Shown piece by piece: positions 17,963-29,334 of a stretch of 64,000 bases of DNA. A program made the translations under genes and the position numbers. The first letter of the stretch is position 1. Each line of letters starts with the position of its first letter. The notes below the pieces were generated by a model. That model worked only from the letters and a program-made list of their open reading frames with translations. It was not told the DNA's origin and made no database searches. The stretch comes from Clostridiales bacterium Firm_14 (GTDB lineage: Bacteria; Bacillota; Clostridia; Saccharofermentanales; Saccharofermentanaceae): assembly GCA_001604135.1 (NCBI GenBank), contig LVAT01000020.1, positions 62,001-126,000 on the forward strand, written 5' to 3'.

Positions 17963-19042
17963 TCACCCGAATGCCGAATAGTCGAATTCGCCCTTATTGC
18001 CGTCGATATCCTTGTAGTAGATTATCTTCTTCTCTGTATCGAACGATGTAAGATACTTGCCCCACAAGGGCGCGAAAAAGTCATCGTCAGCAGTATATTC
18101 GCTGCCGTTCCTGTCGCTCTTATAATGGCAGGCGACACAGTTTTCTTCCTTCTTAAAACCGCCTTCATTGTAGCGCTGGCTGTCTGTCATCATGAAATAA
18201 GACAAACTGTTGCCGGATTCCATAACAAAAGTTGGATCGACATGGTAGTTCTTTCCGTTTATCGTCACATAAGTCCATGCGTGTCCCTCACCGTCAATTT
18301 CACGGTTACCGCCGCATACGGTAGCATCGACGCCTGCCTGAAGGAGCAGGAACGAGAATGCTGTAGAACATTCAGCGCAGATACCGTGCTTAGTCGTGAA
18401 GAATCTGTATGCACAGATGCCCTGAACAGCTTCATCGTTCATCTTGTTATATGTATCGTAATCGTAAGTGTAATTGTTGGAGAAATAGATGTAGAGTGCG
18501 AGGATCTTCTCGACATCAGAATAATCGTCTCTTAAGTTCTCATTCAGGATATCGGTAATAAGCTTCTCGAATTCAGCTTCCTTCTCGGCCAGTTCTTCTT
18601 TCGGGATCTTATACTGGAATGTAGCCTTTCCGTCCTTAAATGCCCCCGCATAATTGGATTCAGTATAAACTTCGTACACGGGCTGGAATTTGTTCGGGAA
18701 CTGTCCGAGCATCCAGTCGTAATCACTCTCGGACTTTACCGCGAATTCATCTTCGCCGTTCTGGACAGCCTTTATATAGTTCTTGTAGGCATCATACATG
18801 TCTTCGCCCATGATATCCAGGAATATCGAAGACATAACGACAGGCTTATATTCATAGTGGCCACGGACCTCTTCAGTTGTCGTAGCAGCTTCCGTAGTCT
18901 CAAAGGTAATGACAGACGTCTCTTCACTAACGCTGCTTGTTGCCGTAGTCTGATCAATATAAGTAGAGCACCCGGTCAGGATGCCGGCTGCCATCAGAAC
19001 ACATAAACCACGGATCATTGATATTTTCATATTACTTCCCAC
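17963..19042 (-). CDS. Transglutaminase-like domain lipoprotein
   Basis: 359 aa; lipobox ILTGCS; catalytic HGICAECSTAF, HAWTYV, HVDPTF. Confidence 0.85.
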   Translation of the reverse strand: MGSNMKISMIRGLCVLMAAGILTGCSTYIDQTTATSSVSEETSVITFETTEAATTTEEVRGHYEYKPVVMSSIFLDIMGEDMYDAYKNYIKAVQNGEDEFAVKSESDYDWMLGQFPNKFQPVYEVYTESNYAGAFKDGKATFQYKIPKEELAEKEAEFEKLITDILNENLRDDYSDVEKILALYIYFSNNYTYDYDTYNKMNDEAVQGICAYRFFTTKHGICAECSTAFSFLLLQAGVDATVCGGNREIDGEGHAWTYVTINGKNYHVDPTFVMESGNSLSYFMMTDSQRYNEGGFKKEENCVACHYKSDRNGSEYTADDDFFAPLWGKYLTSFDTEKKIIYYKDIDGNKGEFDYSAFG

Positions 19043-19141
19043 AAGTCATATTTTCGCGACAGCATTATACTACAAGTATTATTGGATATTGTGGCAAATC
19101 ACAGACTTATCTCGTTCATCAGGCAGCTCTTAGAAGCTCTC

Positions 19142-19445
19142 ATATGTCTCAACTACGAGTTTTGCGGGGGTTTGAGATACAACTTTGGCTGTTGGTGTGT
19201 CTCAAGTAACGGTTTTCAAATGGTTTGAGATACAAATTCGACTGCAGATGTGTCTCAAATGATGATTATCACATGGTTAGAGATACAATTCCCTTCACTT
19301 TGTATCTTAATAGTGCGATTTCTTAAGGTTTGAGATACAATTCCCTTCACTTTGTATCTTAATAGTGCGATTTCTTAAGGTTTGAGACACAATTAGGTAA
19401 GCGTTTGTATCTCAAAAGCGCGATTTTTCAGGATTTGAGACACAT
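19142..19445. repeat. Phased inverted-word array B (TTGTATCTCAAA/TTTGAGATACAA), 6 pairs, 52-53-bp period
   Basis: TCTC cores of rightward words at 19147, 19200, 19253, 19305 and 19357 (TCTT), 19410; GAGA cores of inverted words at 19174, 19227, 19280, 19332, 19384, 19437. Confidence 0.92.
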
Positions 19446-19480
19446 TGGCACAAAACACCAACTGATCAACAGCACCTCTA

Positions 19481-21274
19481 TCAACCCAAGTTCTTCAGCG
19501 CCTCTAACGTCATCTCGCCGACGTTGTTTTCCGTATTGTGAGCAGTTTTCGAAAGTTCACCGTTAAACAGGACGAGTTTGCCGTCAGGCATACTGTTAAC
19601 GGCCCTTCTGGAGGCTGACAGCAAGCCCTTTTCAGGTTCCAAGATAACCGTCGGCACATGGCAGTCAGGGAGCAGCTCATAGAGCCTTACCAGGAGTTCC
19701 GGGTCTTTCGAGAATTCCAGAGACTGGGCAGTATTAAGATCAGGCTGCACGATGATCAGGCCCTTGATCTCATCCTGCCTCTCGATGCCTGTATAAAGCG
19801 ATATTATGCCTCCGATATCGTGTCCCCACAGATAGATGTTATCCATGTCGATCTCAGGAATGTAACGCATCTCATCGATGACAGCGAAGTGATCTAATAT
19901 CTGCTCGAAATAAACATCCGCAACAGTCTTAACGCCGCTGCCGCCTGAGCGCCTTATGATCTCACCTTCATGAGTATTCTTAACCTGGAGTGTGGCATAG
20001 CCGTTCTGGTTCAGCATGGTTGCGATCTCATTATACTGGGTCAGCTGGCTTCCAAACTCGCCGCGCATGACTATTGTCTTATGTGGACCGTTTCCTTCAG
20101 GAAGCGTCAGCAAGGCATTAATAACACTATCGTCGCGGAAGAACGTGACCTTTTTCTGATTGGAATTGACCTGCTTAACTACAGGTTTCCTTGTCTCATA
20201 ATCAAACGGAGCCTCGCGCTTTACGGGCGCTTCGATAATCGCTTCGTTTACTATCTCCTCGATTATGTTCTGCTCAGTCTCAGCAGCCTTCGGTTCGAGC
20301 ACGGAAAAGCCTGATATAACGATCAACGAGGCAAGGCTCATTGCTATTACCTTATAGCTCTTCTTTGCAGGATGCTTTATGCTTACGATCCTTCGCTTCA
20401 TTGACTTATAGCCGCTTCTCATTCCGGTCGTCATAGTGAACCTGTAGAATTCGGATCTTCTCTGCATCTGCATTACCAGAGTCTCGGCATAGGCCTCTGC
20501 ATAACCGTCGCCGTAAACACTTACGACTTCCTCATCACACGCCAGTTCGCAGTCACGTCCTGAGAGGATAAAAGCCGCCCAAATGACCGGGTTATACCAG
20601 TTAAGCGCGAGCACGAGATGCCTTACGATCACCCACACAAAGTCGCCGTGCTTATAATGGCAGGCTTCGTGACATATCGCATATTCACTTGTCCCGGAAG
20701 GATCAGAGTCCACATAGATCTTGTTAAAAAGCAGGAACGGCACGCCTCTGTGGGATATTGCATAAACCTTAAGGCCGCTCTTCGGATCCGTATCCGCAAA
20801 TCGCCTGTTCCTTCGGCAAAAGATAACGAAGCCTGCATTGTAAGCAGTCAGGATAACCACTGCCGCTGCCGTTACGGATATGTAGATGCCATTGAGGACC
20901 GCGCTGGTATTAACAGGCTTTCTTAAAGCCTTATGCGATGCTTCCATATTGTTTAACACATGATCCTGAACTGCATGATCCTGTTCGCCAGCCTGCTCGA
21001 AAACGTTATCTGCAGGGTCATTCTTTTCGAGATCAAGAACATCGTTTATATAAGCATTCTCATAAACGGCCTTCTCGACTGCTACAGGGATCAATGAGCT
21101 CAGTTCGTCTGCGACGGGAACGCTGATCTTAAGAAACGGAGATACGATCATGTAGATGGGAATCAGCAGCCAGATGGCATACTGGTGCCTTTTGAGCATT
21201 CTGCCGTTTGCAAGACGCCTTATGAGCATTATGGCTGATGCTATGAGCGTGACACCGATAATGTACCGCAGCAT
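19481..21274 (-). CDS. BlaR1/MecR1-like M56 metallopeptidase with C-terminal alpha/beta-hydrolase domain
   Basis: 597 aa; YAICHEACHYKHGDFVW (HExxH), ELACDEEVV; C-terminal region GHDIGGIISLYTGIERQDEIKGLIIVQPDL resembles the alpha/beta-hydrolase fold. Confidence 0.8.
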   Translation of the reverse strand: MLRYIIGVTLIASAIMLIRRLANGRMLKRHQYAIWLLIPIYMIVSPFLKISVPVADELSSLIPVAVEKAVYENAYINDVLDLEKNDPADNVFEQAGEQDHAVQDHVLNNMEASHKALRKPVNTSAVLNGIYISVTAAAVVILTAYNAGFVIFCRRNRRFADTDPKSGLKVYAISHRGVPFLLFNKIYVDSDPSGTSEYAICHEACHYKHGDFVWVIVRHLVLALNWYNPVIWAAFILSGRDCELACDEEVVSVYGDGYAEAYAETLVMQMQRRSEFYRFTMTTGMRSGYKSMKRRIVSIKHPAKKSYKVIAMSLASLIVISGFSVLEPKAAETEQNIIEEIVNEAIIEAPVKREAPFDYETRKPVVKQVNSNQKKVTFFRDDSVINALLTLPEGNGPHKTIVMRGEFGSQLTQYNEIATMLNQNGYATLQVKNTHEGEIIRRSGGSGVKTVADVYFEQILDHFAVIDEMRYIPEIDMDNIYLWGHDIGGIISLYTGIERQDEIKGLIIVQPDLNTAQSLEFSKDPELLVRLYELLPDCHVPTVILEPEKGLLSASRRAVNSMPDGKLVLFNGELSKTAHNTENNVGEMTLEALKNLG

Positions 21275-21275
21275 T

Positions 21276-21632
21276 TTATCCTTCCCTGATGATCCTTCGA
21301 AGCTCCGCTAACTGTTCATCCGTAAGCTGGTCGGAATCGATGAGATTGGAGATCATGAGGCCGACGTTGCCCTTATAGACCTTATCGAGGAAAGAAGTTG
21401 TCTCTTCAAGCTCTGCTTCAGTCCTGGCAACAGCGGGATGGAATCTCTTTGCCTTGTCTTCCTGAACGAAAGTAACAGCGCCCTTCTCAGTCATGCGCTT
21501 AAGCAAAGTGATTATGGTATTTTTGCCCCAGCCGGTGGCGGGACGAAGCTCCTTTGTGAGCTCTGTAATAGTCATGTCTCCATTGGTCCAAAGACAATCT
21601 GCAATCTTCCATTCTGAATCTGATAAACGCAT
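21276..21632 (-). CDS. BlaI/MecI/CopY family transcriptional repressor
   Basis: 118 aa; LSDSEWKIADCLWTNGDMTITELTKELRPATGWGKNTIITLLKRMTEKGAVTF. Confidence 0.93.
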   Translation of the reverse strand: MRLSDSEWKIADCLWTNGDMTITELTKELRPATGWGKNTIITLLKRMTEKGAVTFVQEDKAKRFHPAVARTEAELEETTSFLDKVYKGNVGLMISNLIDSDQLTDEQLAELRRIIREG

Positions 21633-21696
21633 CTAAAGTTCCTCCAGCTAATAAAAAGAATAACACTCAGGTAGACAGCTATCAACCGAATCTAAG

Positions 21697-22704
21697 TCAT
21701 GCGGCTTTAAGTCTCTTACGCTCTTCCCTGCGCTCTTTCCGGATGCGTCTCCGATACCTCGCTTCTTCGTGATCCCTTATGAAGATAAAGTAGATCACGC
21801 CCGCAAAGAAAGTATAGAGAGCAAGCATTATGAGGCTTGCGGCAGATGTCCTGTCATAGGCAAAAGACCCCATGAAGAACTGGTTCTGAAGATACATCAT
21901 GAGCGTCAGGTTCGTTCTGAAGAGGTCATAAGGACTGCTGATCATGGACGGGACATCATACATGCCGACTCCGTCAACGACAGTGATGACCGTTATGAAA
22001 AACAAAATCGGACGCATACAAGGAAGCGTTACGCGTAAGAAAGTCTGAGTCCTCGTGGCACCGTCGATCTCAGCCGCTTCCATTATTTCGACCGGCACAC
22101 CCGTAATGCCTGCAATGATATAGATAAAAGTGATACCGAAGTGGCTGTAAATACTTAAGAGGATTATGAAAAACCGATCTGACAGGAAGAACTTAAAATC
22201 ATCAGCCGTAAATCCGAATCCGTTCATCGACGCTGCCGCAACTACGAAGAACATTGTGCTTCCGACAGTCGCCATAAAGTGGCTCGTCAAAACAGAACCC
22301 ATACTTGTTCCGTCAACGAGCTTCGGGAAGAAGAACGCCGTCTTGTAAAGAAGCCTGCCCTTGATCTTCAGTCTTCTGTCAGTGATAACGGCAGCAAGCC
22401 AGAACGTGAAAATTAGCTCCGGAACGGCATAAGCCACCCACATGATCATCGTATTCCTGAACGCATCATGAAAAGATGTCGATTGGAATATCTCCATGAA
22501 ATTCTTGTACCATGGCTCACCGATCGAAGGCAGGAACTGGGGAGGTTCAGTCCTGCCCTGACCCTTTATGTAGCAGAATGCATAGTACACGGTGTTTGCG
22601 AGCGGATAGAAATGGAAGATCATGAACGCAGCAGCAAACGGGATCATGAAGATATAACCCCATTTGTTATAGTGACGTTCTATATTCCGATGCTTTCTTC
22701 CCAT
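21697..22704 (-). CDS. Carbohydrate ABC transporter permease (MalF/UgpA-like)
   Basis: 335 aa; six-TM permease with EAAxxDGAxxxQxFxxVTLP loop (EAAEIDGATRTQTFLRVTLPCMRP). Confidence 0.9.
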   Translation of the reverse strand: MGRKHRNIERHYNKWGYIFMIPFAAAFMIFHFYPLANTVYYAFCYIKGQGRTEPPQFLPSIGEPWYKNFMEIFQSTSFHDAFRNTMIMWVAYAVPELIFTFWLAAVITDRRLKIKGRLLYKTAFFFPKLVDGTSMGSVLTSHFMATVGSTMFFVVAAASMNGFGFTADDFKFFLSDRFFIILLSIYSHFGITFIYIIAGITGVPVEIMEAAEIDGATRTQTFLRVTLPCMRPILFFITVITVVDGVGMYDVPSMISSPYDLFRTNLTLMMYLQNQFFMGSFAYDRTSAASLIMLALYTFFAGVIYFIFIRDHEEARYRRRIRKERREERKRLKAA

Positions 22705-22873
22705 GCTTTTCCCGTTCCCAAGAAAACTATTTCAAGTACAATTTTATGCTGTGATTTTTGTGCAGGTACACGAATGTATACCGATATAATATCATTCGGT
22801 AGACACAAGTCAACCTTAATGCTATATTGACCATAACATTCACGGGGCGAGGTATGCTGCTACGAGTACCAAT

Positions 22874-23722
22874 GTGCTGACAAGAAAGATGACCAAGAGA
22901 AGAGATACTATCCTTAAGATAGTGTTCTACTTAGTATCGCTCCTTTTCACATTCTTCAGCTTCTACCCGTTTTTTCTCTTCCTCAAGGAATCCTACGACT
23001 ATACCTTCGTCGAAAAGCAGGTCTATATAGGCAAACTCGTTTCTGCTCATTACAAGCAGGCTTCAACTTACATCGACGGTTTCTGGAAGAATTACAAATA
23101 TCTCTTCATCGGACTGGGCAACTCGCTTCTGGTATCCGGCGTCAGCACGATCCTCACCGTATATTTCTCCGCCCTCACCGCATATGCGCTCACTGCCTAT
23201 AAATGGAAACTCAGACGTGCGTGCTACGTAATAATCATGTTCGCCATGATGATCCCTTCAACGATCTCCACTTATGGCTTTCTCCAGCTCATTTTCCAAA
23301 TGCGTCTGACAAATAAACTCTTCGTTTACATCCTTCCTGCCATGGCTTCGCCGATGACGGTCTTCTTCATGTGCATGTATCTACAGGCTTCACTTTCCAA
23401 AGAAATGATCCAGTCAGCAAGGATCGACGGCGCCGGAGAATTCCGCATCTTCAACCAGATCATCCTGCCCCTCATGAAGCCCGCCGCAGCAACCCAGGCG
23501 ATTTTCGCATTCGCCGCAAGCTGGAACGACGGCTGGATGCCCGGCATAACGATCGCCAAGATGGAGAAGAAAACTCTCCTGCTCATGTTCGGCCCCATCT
23601 TCTACCTCGACAGCAATGACTTCCTTGTAGTCATAGCATCCGTTATTCCTCTCCTGATCCTCTATGCCGTGTTATCGAGGCACATAGTCGAAGGATTAGC
23701 TTTGGGCGGGCTGAAAGAGTAA
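22874..23722 (+). CDS. Carbohydrate ABC transporter permease (MalG/UgpE-like)
   Basis: 282 aa; QSARIDGAGEFRIFNQIILPLMKPAAATQAIFAFAASWND, EAA loop. Confidence 0.9.
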   Translation: MLTRKMTKRRDTILKIVFYLVSLLFTFFSFYPFFLFLKESYDYTFVEKQVYIGKLVSAHYKQASTYIDGFWKNYKYLFIGLGNSLLVSGVSTILTVYFSALTAYALTAYKWKLRRACYVIIMFAMMIPSTISTYGFLQLIFQMRLTNKLFVYILPAMASPMTVFFMCMYLQASLSKEMIQSARIDGAGEFRIFNQIILPLMKPAAATQAIFAFAASWNDGWMPGITIAKMEKKTLLLMFGPIFYLDSNDFLVVIASVIPLLILYAVLSRHIVEGLALGGLKE

Positions 23723-23753
23723 AACTCCGTGGGTTTAGAGTAATTACTGTGGG

Positions 23754-23941
23754 TTTACGGATAAAAATGCCTTATTTTGAAAAATCGCACGTAAAATCAC
23801 GCCCCTTTTATCTGAACACAGTCTGAAATTACGGATAAATAAACGATATTCAAATAATTATCCGTAACTCAATACCTTAATGCGCTGCTTTTCGCTAAGA
23901 TTTACGGATATTTTTTGAAGTTTTTTGTTTTTATCCGTAAA
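23754..23941. repeat. Phased inverted-word array C (TTTACGGATAAA), 3 pairs, 73-74-bp period
   Basis: ACGGAT at 23757, 23831, 23904; inverted-word core CGTAA at 23790 (degenerate copy), 23863, 23936. Confidence 0.82.
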
Positions 23942-23945
23942 CGAA

Positions 23946-23977
23946 AAAACCGACTCCTAAAATCGCGGAGCCGGTTC
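23946..23977 (-). terminator. Terminator downstream of pyrG
   Basis: Minus strand GAACCGGCTCCGCGATTTTAGGAGTCGGTTTTTTCG: stem plus T-tract. Confidence 0.8.
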
Positions 23978-24001
23978 AATTACACACTTTATTTGTTGCA
24001 A

Positions 24002-25597
<1,596 letters not shown>

Positions 25598-25646
25598 TCA
25601 TCATCTCTTTTCTTGAATTAAAAATTTATTTTCTCTAAACAAAATT

Positions 25647-25688
25647 CTAAGTAATCCCCAGAGTTCGGAAACTCCGGGGGTTACTTAG
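25647..25688 (-). terminator. Hairpin at the 3' end of the glutamine synthetase gene
   Basis: CTAAGTAATCCCCAGAGTTCGGAAACTCCGGGGGTTACTTAG, long near-perfect stem. Confidence 0.7.
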
Positions 25689-25710
25689 TTGGGTGGAATA
25701 TGAGGATCTG

Positions 25711-27813
25711 TTATTTTACGCTGAAGAGCAGGTCGCCGTAAGAAGGAAGCGGCCAGCATTCCTTGGAGACATATGTCTCAGCTTCGTCAGCAGCCTTACG
25801 GATGTCGTTCATTGCTGTAATGACGTTGTCCTTGATTGATAAGCTCTCTGCGATGATGTCACCTTCGCCGCTTGCTGCGCTGATAGCCTTTTCGAGATCA
25901 TTAGCGCCGGCATAAACCTTATCAGCGAGATCTGAGAGCTTGGCGATGATGTCGCCTTCATAAGCGCATGCAGCTGAAGGAGCTACTGCCTTCTTGGCTG
26001 CGACTGCTCCGGAGAGCTTTGTCTCATAGCACTCGATTGCAGGAAGGATCATGCGGCGGCTCATCTCGAGCATTGTGTTAGCTTCAATAAGTACTGACTT
26101 GCTGTAGTTCTCGAGCATGATCTCGACTCTGGACTTGAGCTCTGCTTCTGTGAAGACCTTGTGAGCTGTGAGCATCTTTACGTTCTTCTCGTCAAGCAGG
26201 TGAGGCATACAGTCAGGTGTTGTCTTGTAGTTGGAAAGACCTCTTACCTCTGTAGCTTCCTTGACCCATGCATCGTCATAACCGTTGCCGTTGAAGAGGA
26301 TCCTCTTGTGATCCTTTATGGTCTTCTTGATCATGTCGTGAAGTGCTGTCTCGAAATCTTCAGCGCCTTCAAGTCTGTCTGCGTAGATCTTCAAAGACTC
26401 TGCTACAGCTGCGTTGAGCATCATGTTAGCGCAAGCGATGCTGTTGGAAGAACCAAGGCTTCTGAACTCGAACTTGTTGCCTGTGAAAGCGAAAGGTGAA
26501 GTTCTGTTACGGTCTGTTGTATCACGTGCGAAGCGAGGGAGTACGTCAACACCGAGCTTCATGATCTTCTTCTCAGCGCCCTCGTAAGGCTTGTCATTCT
26601 CAATTGCATCGAGGATAGCGGAGAGCTCATCACCGAGGAAGATGGAGATGATTGCCGGAGGTGCCTCATTAGCGCCCAATCTGTGGTCGTTGCCTGCTGT
26701 TGCAACGGAAAGTCTTAAGAGATCCTGGTAATCGTCAACTGCCTTGATTACTGCGCAGAGGAAGAGCAGGAACTGAGCGTTCTCATAAGGTGTAGCGCCG
26801 GGGCTAAGAAGGTTGATGCCTGTATCTGTAGCCATTGACCAGTTGTTGTGCTTGCCTGATCCGTTGACGCCTGCAAAAGGCTTCTCGTGAAGGAGGCAGA
26901 CAAGACCGTGGCGTGCAGCTACCTTCTGCATGATCTCCATCATGAGCTGGTTCTGGTCAGTAGCGATATTTGTTGAAGAATAGATCGGAGCGAGCTCGTG
27001 CTGTGCGGGAGCAACTTCGTTATGCTCTGTCTTAGCGAGGATACCGAGCTTCCAGAGTTCCTGGTTAAGATCGTTCATGAACTCCTGAACCTTGGGCTTG
27101 ATAACGCCGAAGTAATGGTCGTCCATCTCCTGTCCCTTGGGAGCCTTGGCACCGAAGAGCGTTCTTCCTGTGTACTTGATGTCAGGACGCTTGTCGTACA
27201 TTTCCTTTGTGATAAGGAAGTACTCCTGCTCAGGACCAACTGATGTATGAACATACTTAGCATCTTCGTTTCCGAAAAGCTTCAGGATACGGAGAGCTTG
27301 CTTATTCAAAGCTTCCATGGAACGGAGCAAAGGTGTCTTCTTATCAAGAGCCTCGCCTGTGTAAGAGCAGAATGCAGTAGGAATGCAGAGTGTCTTATCC
27401 TTGATGAAGGCATAAGATGTAGGATCCCATGCTGTATATCCTCTTGCCTCGAAAGTAGCTCTGATGCCGCCTGTCGGGAAAGAAGAAGCGTCAGGTTCGC
27501 CCTGGATCAGGTTCTTGCCGGAGAATGCCATGATGACGCCGCCGTCAGGAGAAGGCTCGATGAATGAATCGTGCTTCTCTGCTGTTACGCCTGTGAGAGG
27601 CTGGAACCAATGCGTGAAGTGTGTAGCTCCCTTTGACAAAGCCCAGTCACGCATTGCTGCAGCTACTTGCTCTGCTACTTCCGTATTGAGCTTAGCGCCC
27701 TCATCGATCGTCTTTCTGAGCGAATTGTAGACCTTATCGGATAAAACCGCTCTCATCACTCTGTCGTCGAATACGTTTTCACCGAACATTTCCGGTACAG
27801 AATTAGTTGCCAT
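25711..27813 (-). CDS. glnN: Glutamine synthetase type III
   Basis: 700 aa; [50 protein letters not shown] size and motifs. Confidence 0.97.
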   Translation of the reverse strand: MATNSVPEMFGENVFDDRVMRAVLSDKVYNSLRKTIDEGAKLNTEVAEQVAAAMRDWALSKGATHFTHWFQPLTGVTAEKHDSFIEPSPDGGVIMAFSGKNLIQGEPDASSFPTGGIRATFEARGYTAWDPTSYAFIKDKTLCIPTAFCSYTGEALDKKTPLLRSMEALNKQALRILKLFGNEDAKYVHTSVGPEQEYFLITKEMYDKRPDIKYTGRTLFGAKAPKGQEMDDHYFGVIKPKVQEFMNDLNQELWKLGILAKTEHNEVAPAQHELAPIYSSTNIATDQNQLMMEIMQKVAARHGLVCLLHEKPFAGVNGSGKHNNWSMATDTGINLLSPGATPYENAQFLLFLCAVIKAVDDYQDLLRLSVATAGNDHRLGANEAPPAIISIFLGDELSAILDAIENDKPYEGAEKKIMKLGVDVLPRFARDTTDRNRTSPFAFTGNKFEFRSLGSSNSIACANMMLNAAVAESLKIYADRLEGAEDFETALHDMIKKTIKDHKRILFNGNGYDDAWVKEATEVRGLSNYKTTPDCMPHLLDEKNVKMLTAHKVFTEAELKSRVEIMLENYSKSVLIEANTMLEMSRRMILPAIECYETKLSGAVAAKKAVAPSAACAYEGDIIAKLSDLADKVYAGANDLEKAISAASGEGDIIAESLSIKDNVITAMNDIRKAADEAETYVSKECWPLPSYGDLLFSVK

Positions 27814-27852
27814 ATATATTTCCTCCTAAAATTTAATACTTGTTTTTCTGAC

Positions 27853-29319
27853 TCATACCAGCGGGCTGTAACCCATCAGGTATTTATCCATTTCCGCAGC
27901 GCAGTGCCTGCCTTCTGCTATTGCCCACACTACGAGTGATTGTCCTCTGTGCATGTCTCCTGCCGTGAACACCTTCGGTATCGAAGTCTTATACTGTTCA
28001 GGTTCTGTCTTAACTGTTCCTCTTTGCGTAAGCTCGACTTCGCTTTCCTTAGCTATGTAGTCTTCAGCTCCGACAAAGCCTGCGGCGATTATAAGGAGAT
28101 CGCACTTTAGTGTTTGTTCAGATCCTTCGATCTCGACCAGTTTTCTGTCTTCGAACTTGACCTTGACTGTCTTGATCTCTTTGAGCTTTCCCTTCGAAGT
28201 AATGAGTTCCTTTACGGTAGTCTCATATATTCTCGGATCATGACCGAATACCTTGATCGCTTCCTGCTGTCCGTAATCGGTCTTCTCGACCTTCGGCCAC
28301 TCAGGCCATGGGTTGTTCGGTTGTCTCTCGACAGGGGGCCTGCTCATCATTTCTAACTGAGTGATGCTCTTGCATCCCTGTCTTATGCATGTACCGACGC
28401 AATCGTTTCCGGTATCACCGCCTCCGACTACTACAACGTTCTTGTCCTTGGCGCTTATCGTCCACTTGCCGGCCTTACCGCTTAGGAGGTCCTTGGTCGC
28501 GGACTTAAGGAAATCCACTGCGAAGTACATGTCCTTGCAGTCTTCAGAACCCTTTGCAGTTATCGATCTTGCTTTCTTTGAACCGCAGCAGAGCGCAACT
28601 GCATCGAATTCGTCTGTTATCTTTTTGAAAGAAGCGCCGTTACCTACATCGACACCGGTCTTGAAGACAACGCCTTCTTCTTCCATCAGTTTTCTTCTTC
28701 TTAAGATCACGTTCTTGTCGAGCTTCATATTCGGAATGCCGTACATCAGTAAGCCTCCGATCTGGTCTTCACGCTCGAAAACGGTGACCTCATGTCCTCT
28801 GTGATTTAGCTGGTCTGCGACTGCAAGTCCTGCAGGACCTGCGCCGATAACTGCAACCTTCTTTCCTGATCTGGCACTTGGGATCCTCGGCTTCATATAA
28901 CCTAATTCGTAACCCTTTTCGATCAGGAAGAGCTCGTTATCGTGGATCGTAACCGCTCCTGAATTTATTCCGTTGATGCATGCCTTTTCGCAAAGTGCGG
29001 GACATACTCTTCCGGTGAATTCCGGGAAGTTAGATGTCTTAAGCAGTCTTCCCAATGCGGCTTCGTAATGGCCTTTGTAGATCTCGTCGTTCCACTCGGG
29101 GATAACGTTATGTAAGGGACATCCCGTTACCATGCCCTTAAGGCATATTGCCGACTGGCACATCGGAACGCCGCAATCCATGCATCTTGCTGCCTGGCAG
29201 CGTCTTTCTTCTTCATTTAAATGGTTGTGGAATTCTTCAAAGCCTGTGATCCTTTTCTCTTCTGAAACCCAAGAATCTTCGTGCCTGTCGTATTCCAAAA
29301 ATCCTGTAGCTTTACCCAT
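27853..29319 (-). CDS. gltD: Glutamate synthase small subunit
   Basis: 488 aa; CxxCGVPMCQ, VAVIGAGPAGLAVADQLNHRGHEVTVFER, ITVFGHDPRIYETTV. Confidence 0.97.
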   Translation of the reverse strand: MGKATGFLEYDRHEDSWVSEEKRITGFEEFHNHLNEEERRCQAARCMDCGVPMCQSAICLKGMVTGCPLHNVIPEWNDEIYKGHYEAALGRLLKTSNFPEFTGRVCPALCEKACINGINSGAVTIHDNELFLIEKGYELGYMKPRIPSARSGKKVAVIGAGPAGLAVADQLNHRGHEVTVFEREDQIGGLLMYGIPNMKLDKNVILRRRKLMEEEGVVFKTGVDVGNGASFKKITDEFDAVALCCGSKKARSITAKGSEDCKDMYFAVDFLKSATKDLLSGKAGKWTISAKDKNVVVVGGGDTGNDCVGTCIRQGCKSITQLEMMSRPPVERQPNNPWPEWPKVEKTDYGQQEAIKVFGHDPRIYETTVKELITSKGKLKEIKTVKVKFEDRKLVEIEGSEQTLKCDLLIIAAGFVGAEDYIAKESEVELTQRGTVKTEPEQYKTSIPKVFTAGDMHRGQSLVVWAIAEGRHCAAEMDKYLMGYSPLV

Positions 29320-29334
29320 AAGATCCTCCTGATA

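Noticed and set aside
19018-19209. 63-aa plus-strand ORF reaching into array B
   Set aside because: Begins inside the transglutaminase gene's 5' end on the opposite strand and continues into repeats.
19142-19445. Array B as a CRISPR array
   Set aside because: Conserved parts are ~12-nt words alternating in orientation with variable stretches of 12-18 nt; no 23-40 nt direct repeat with uniform spacers, and no cas genes in the window.
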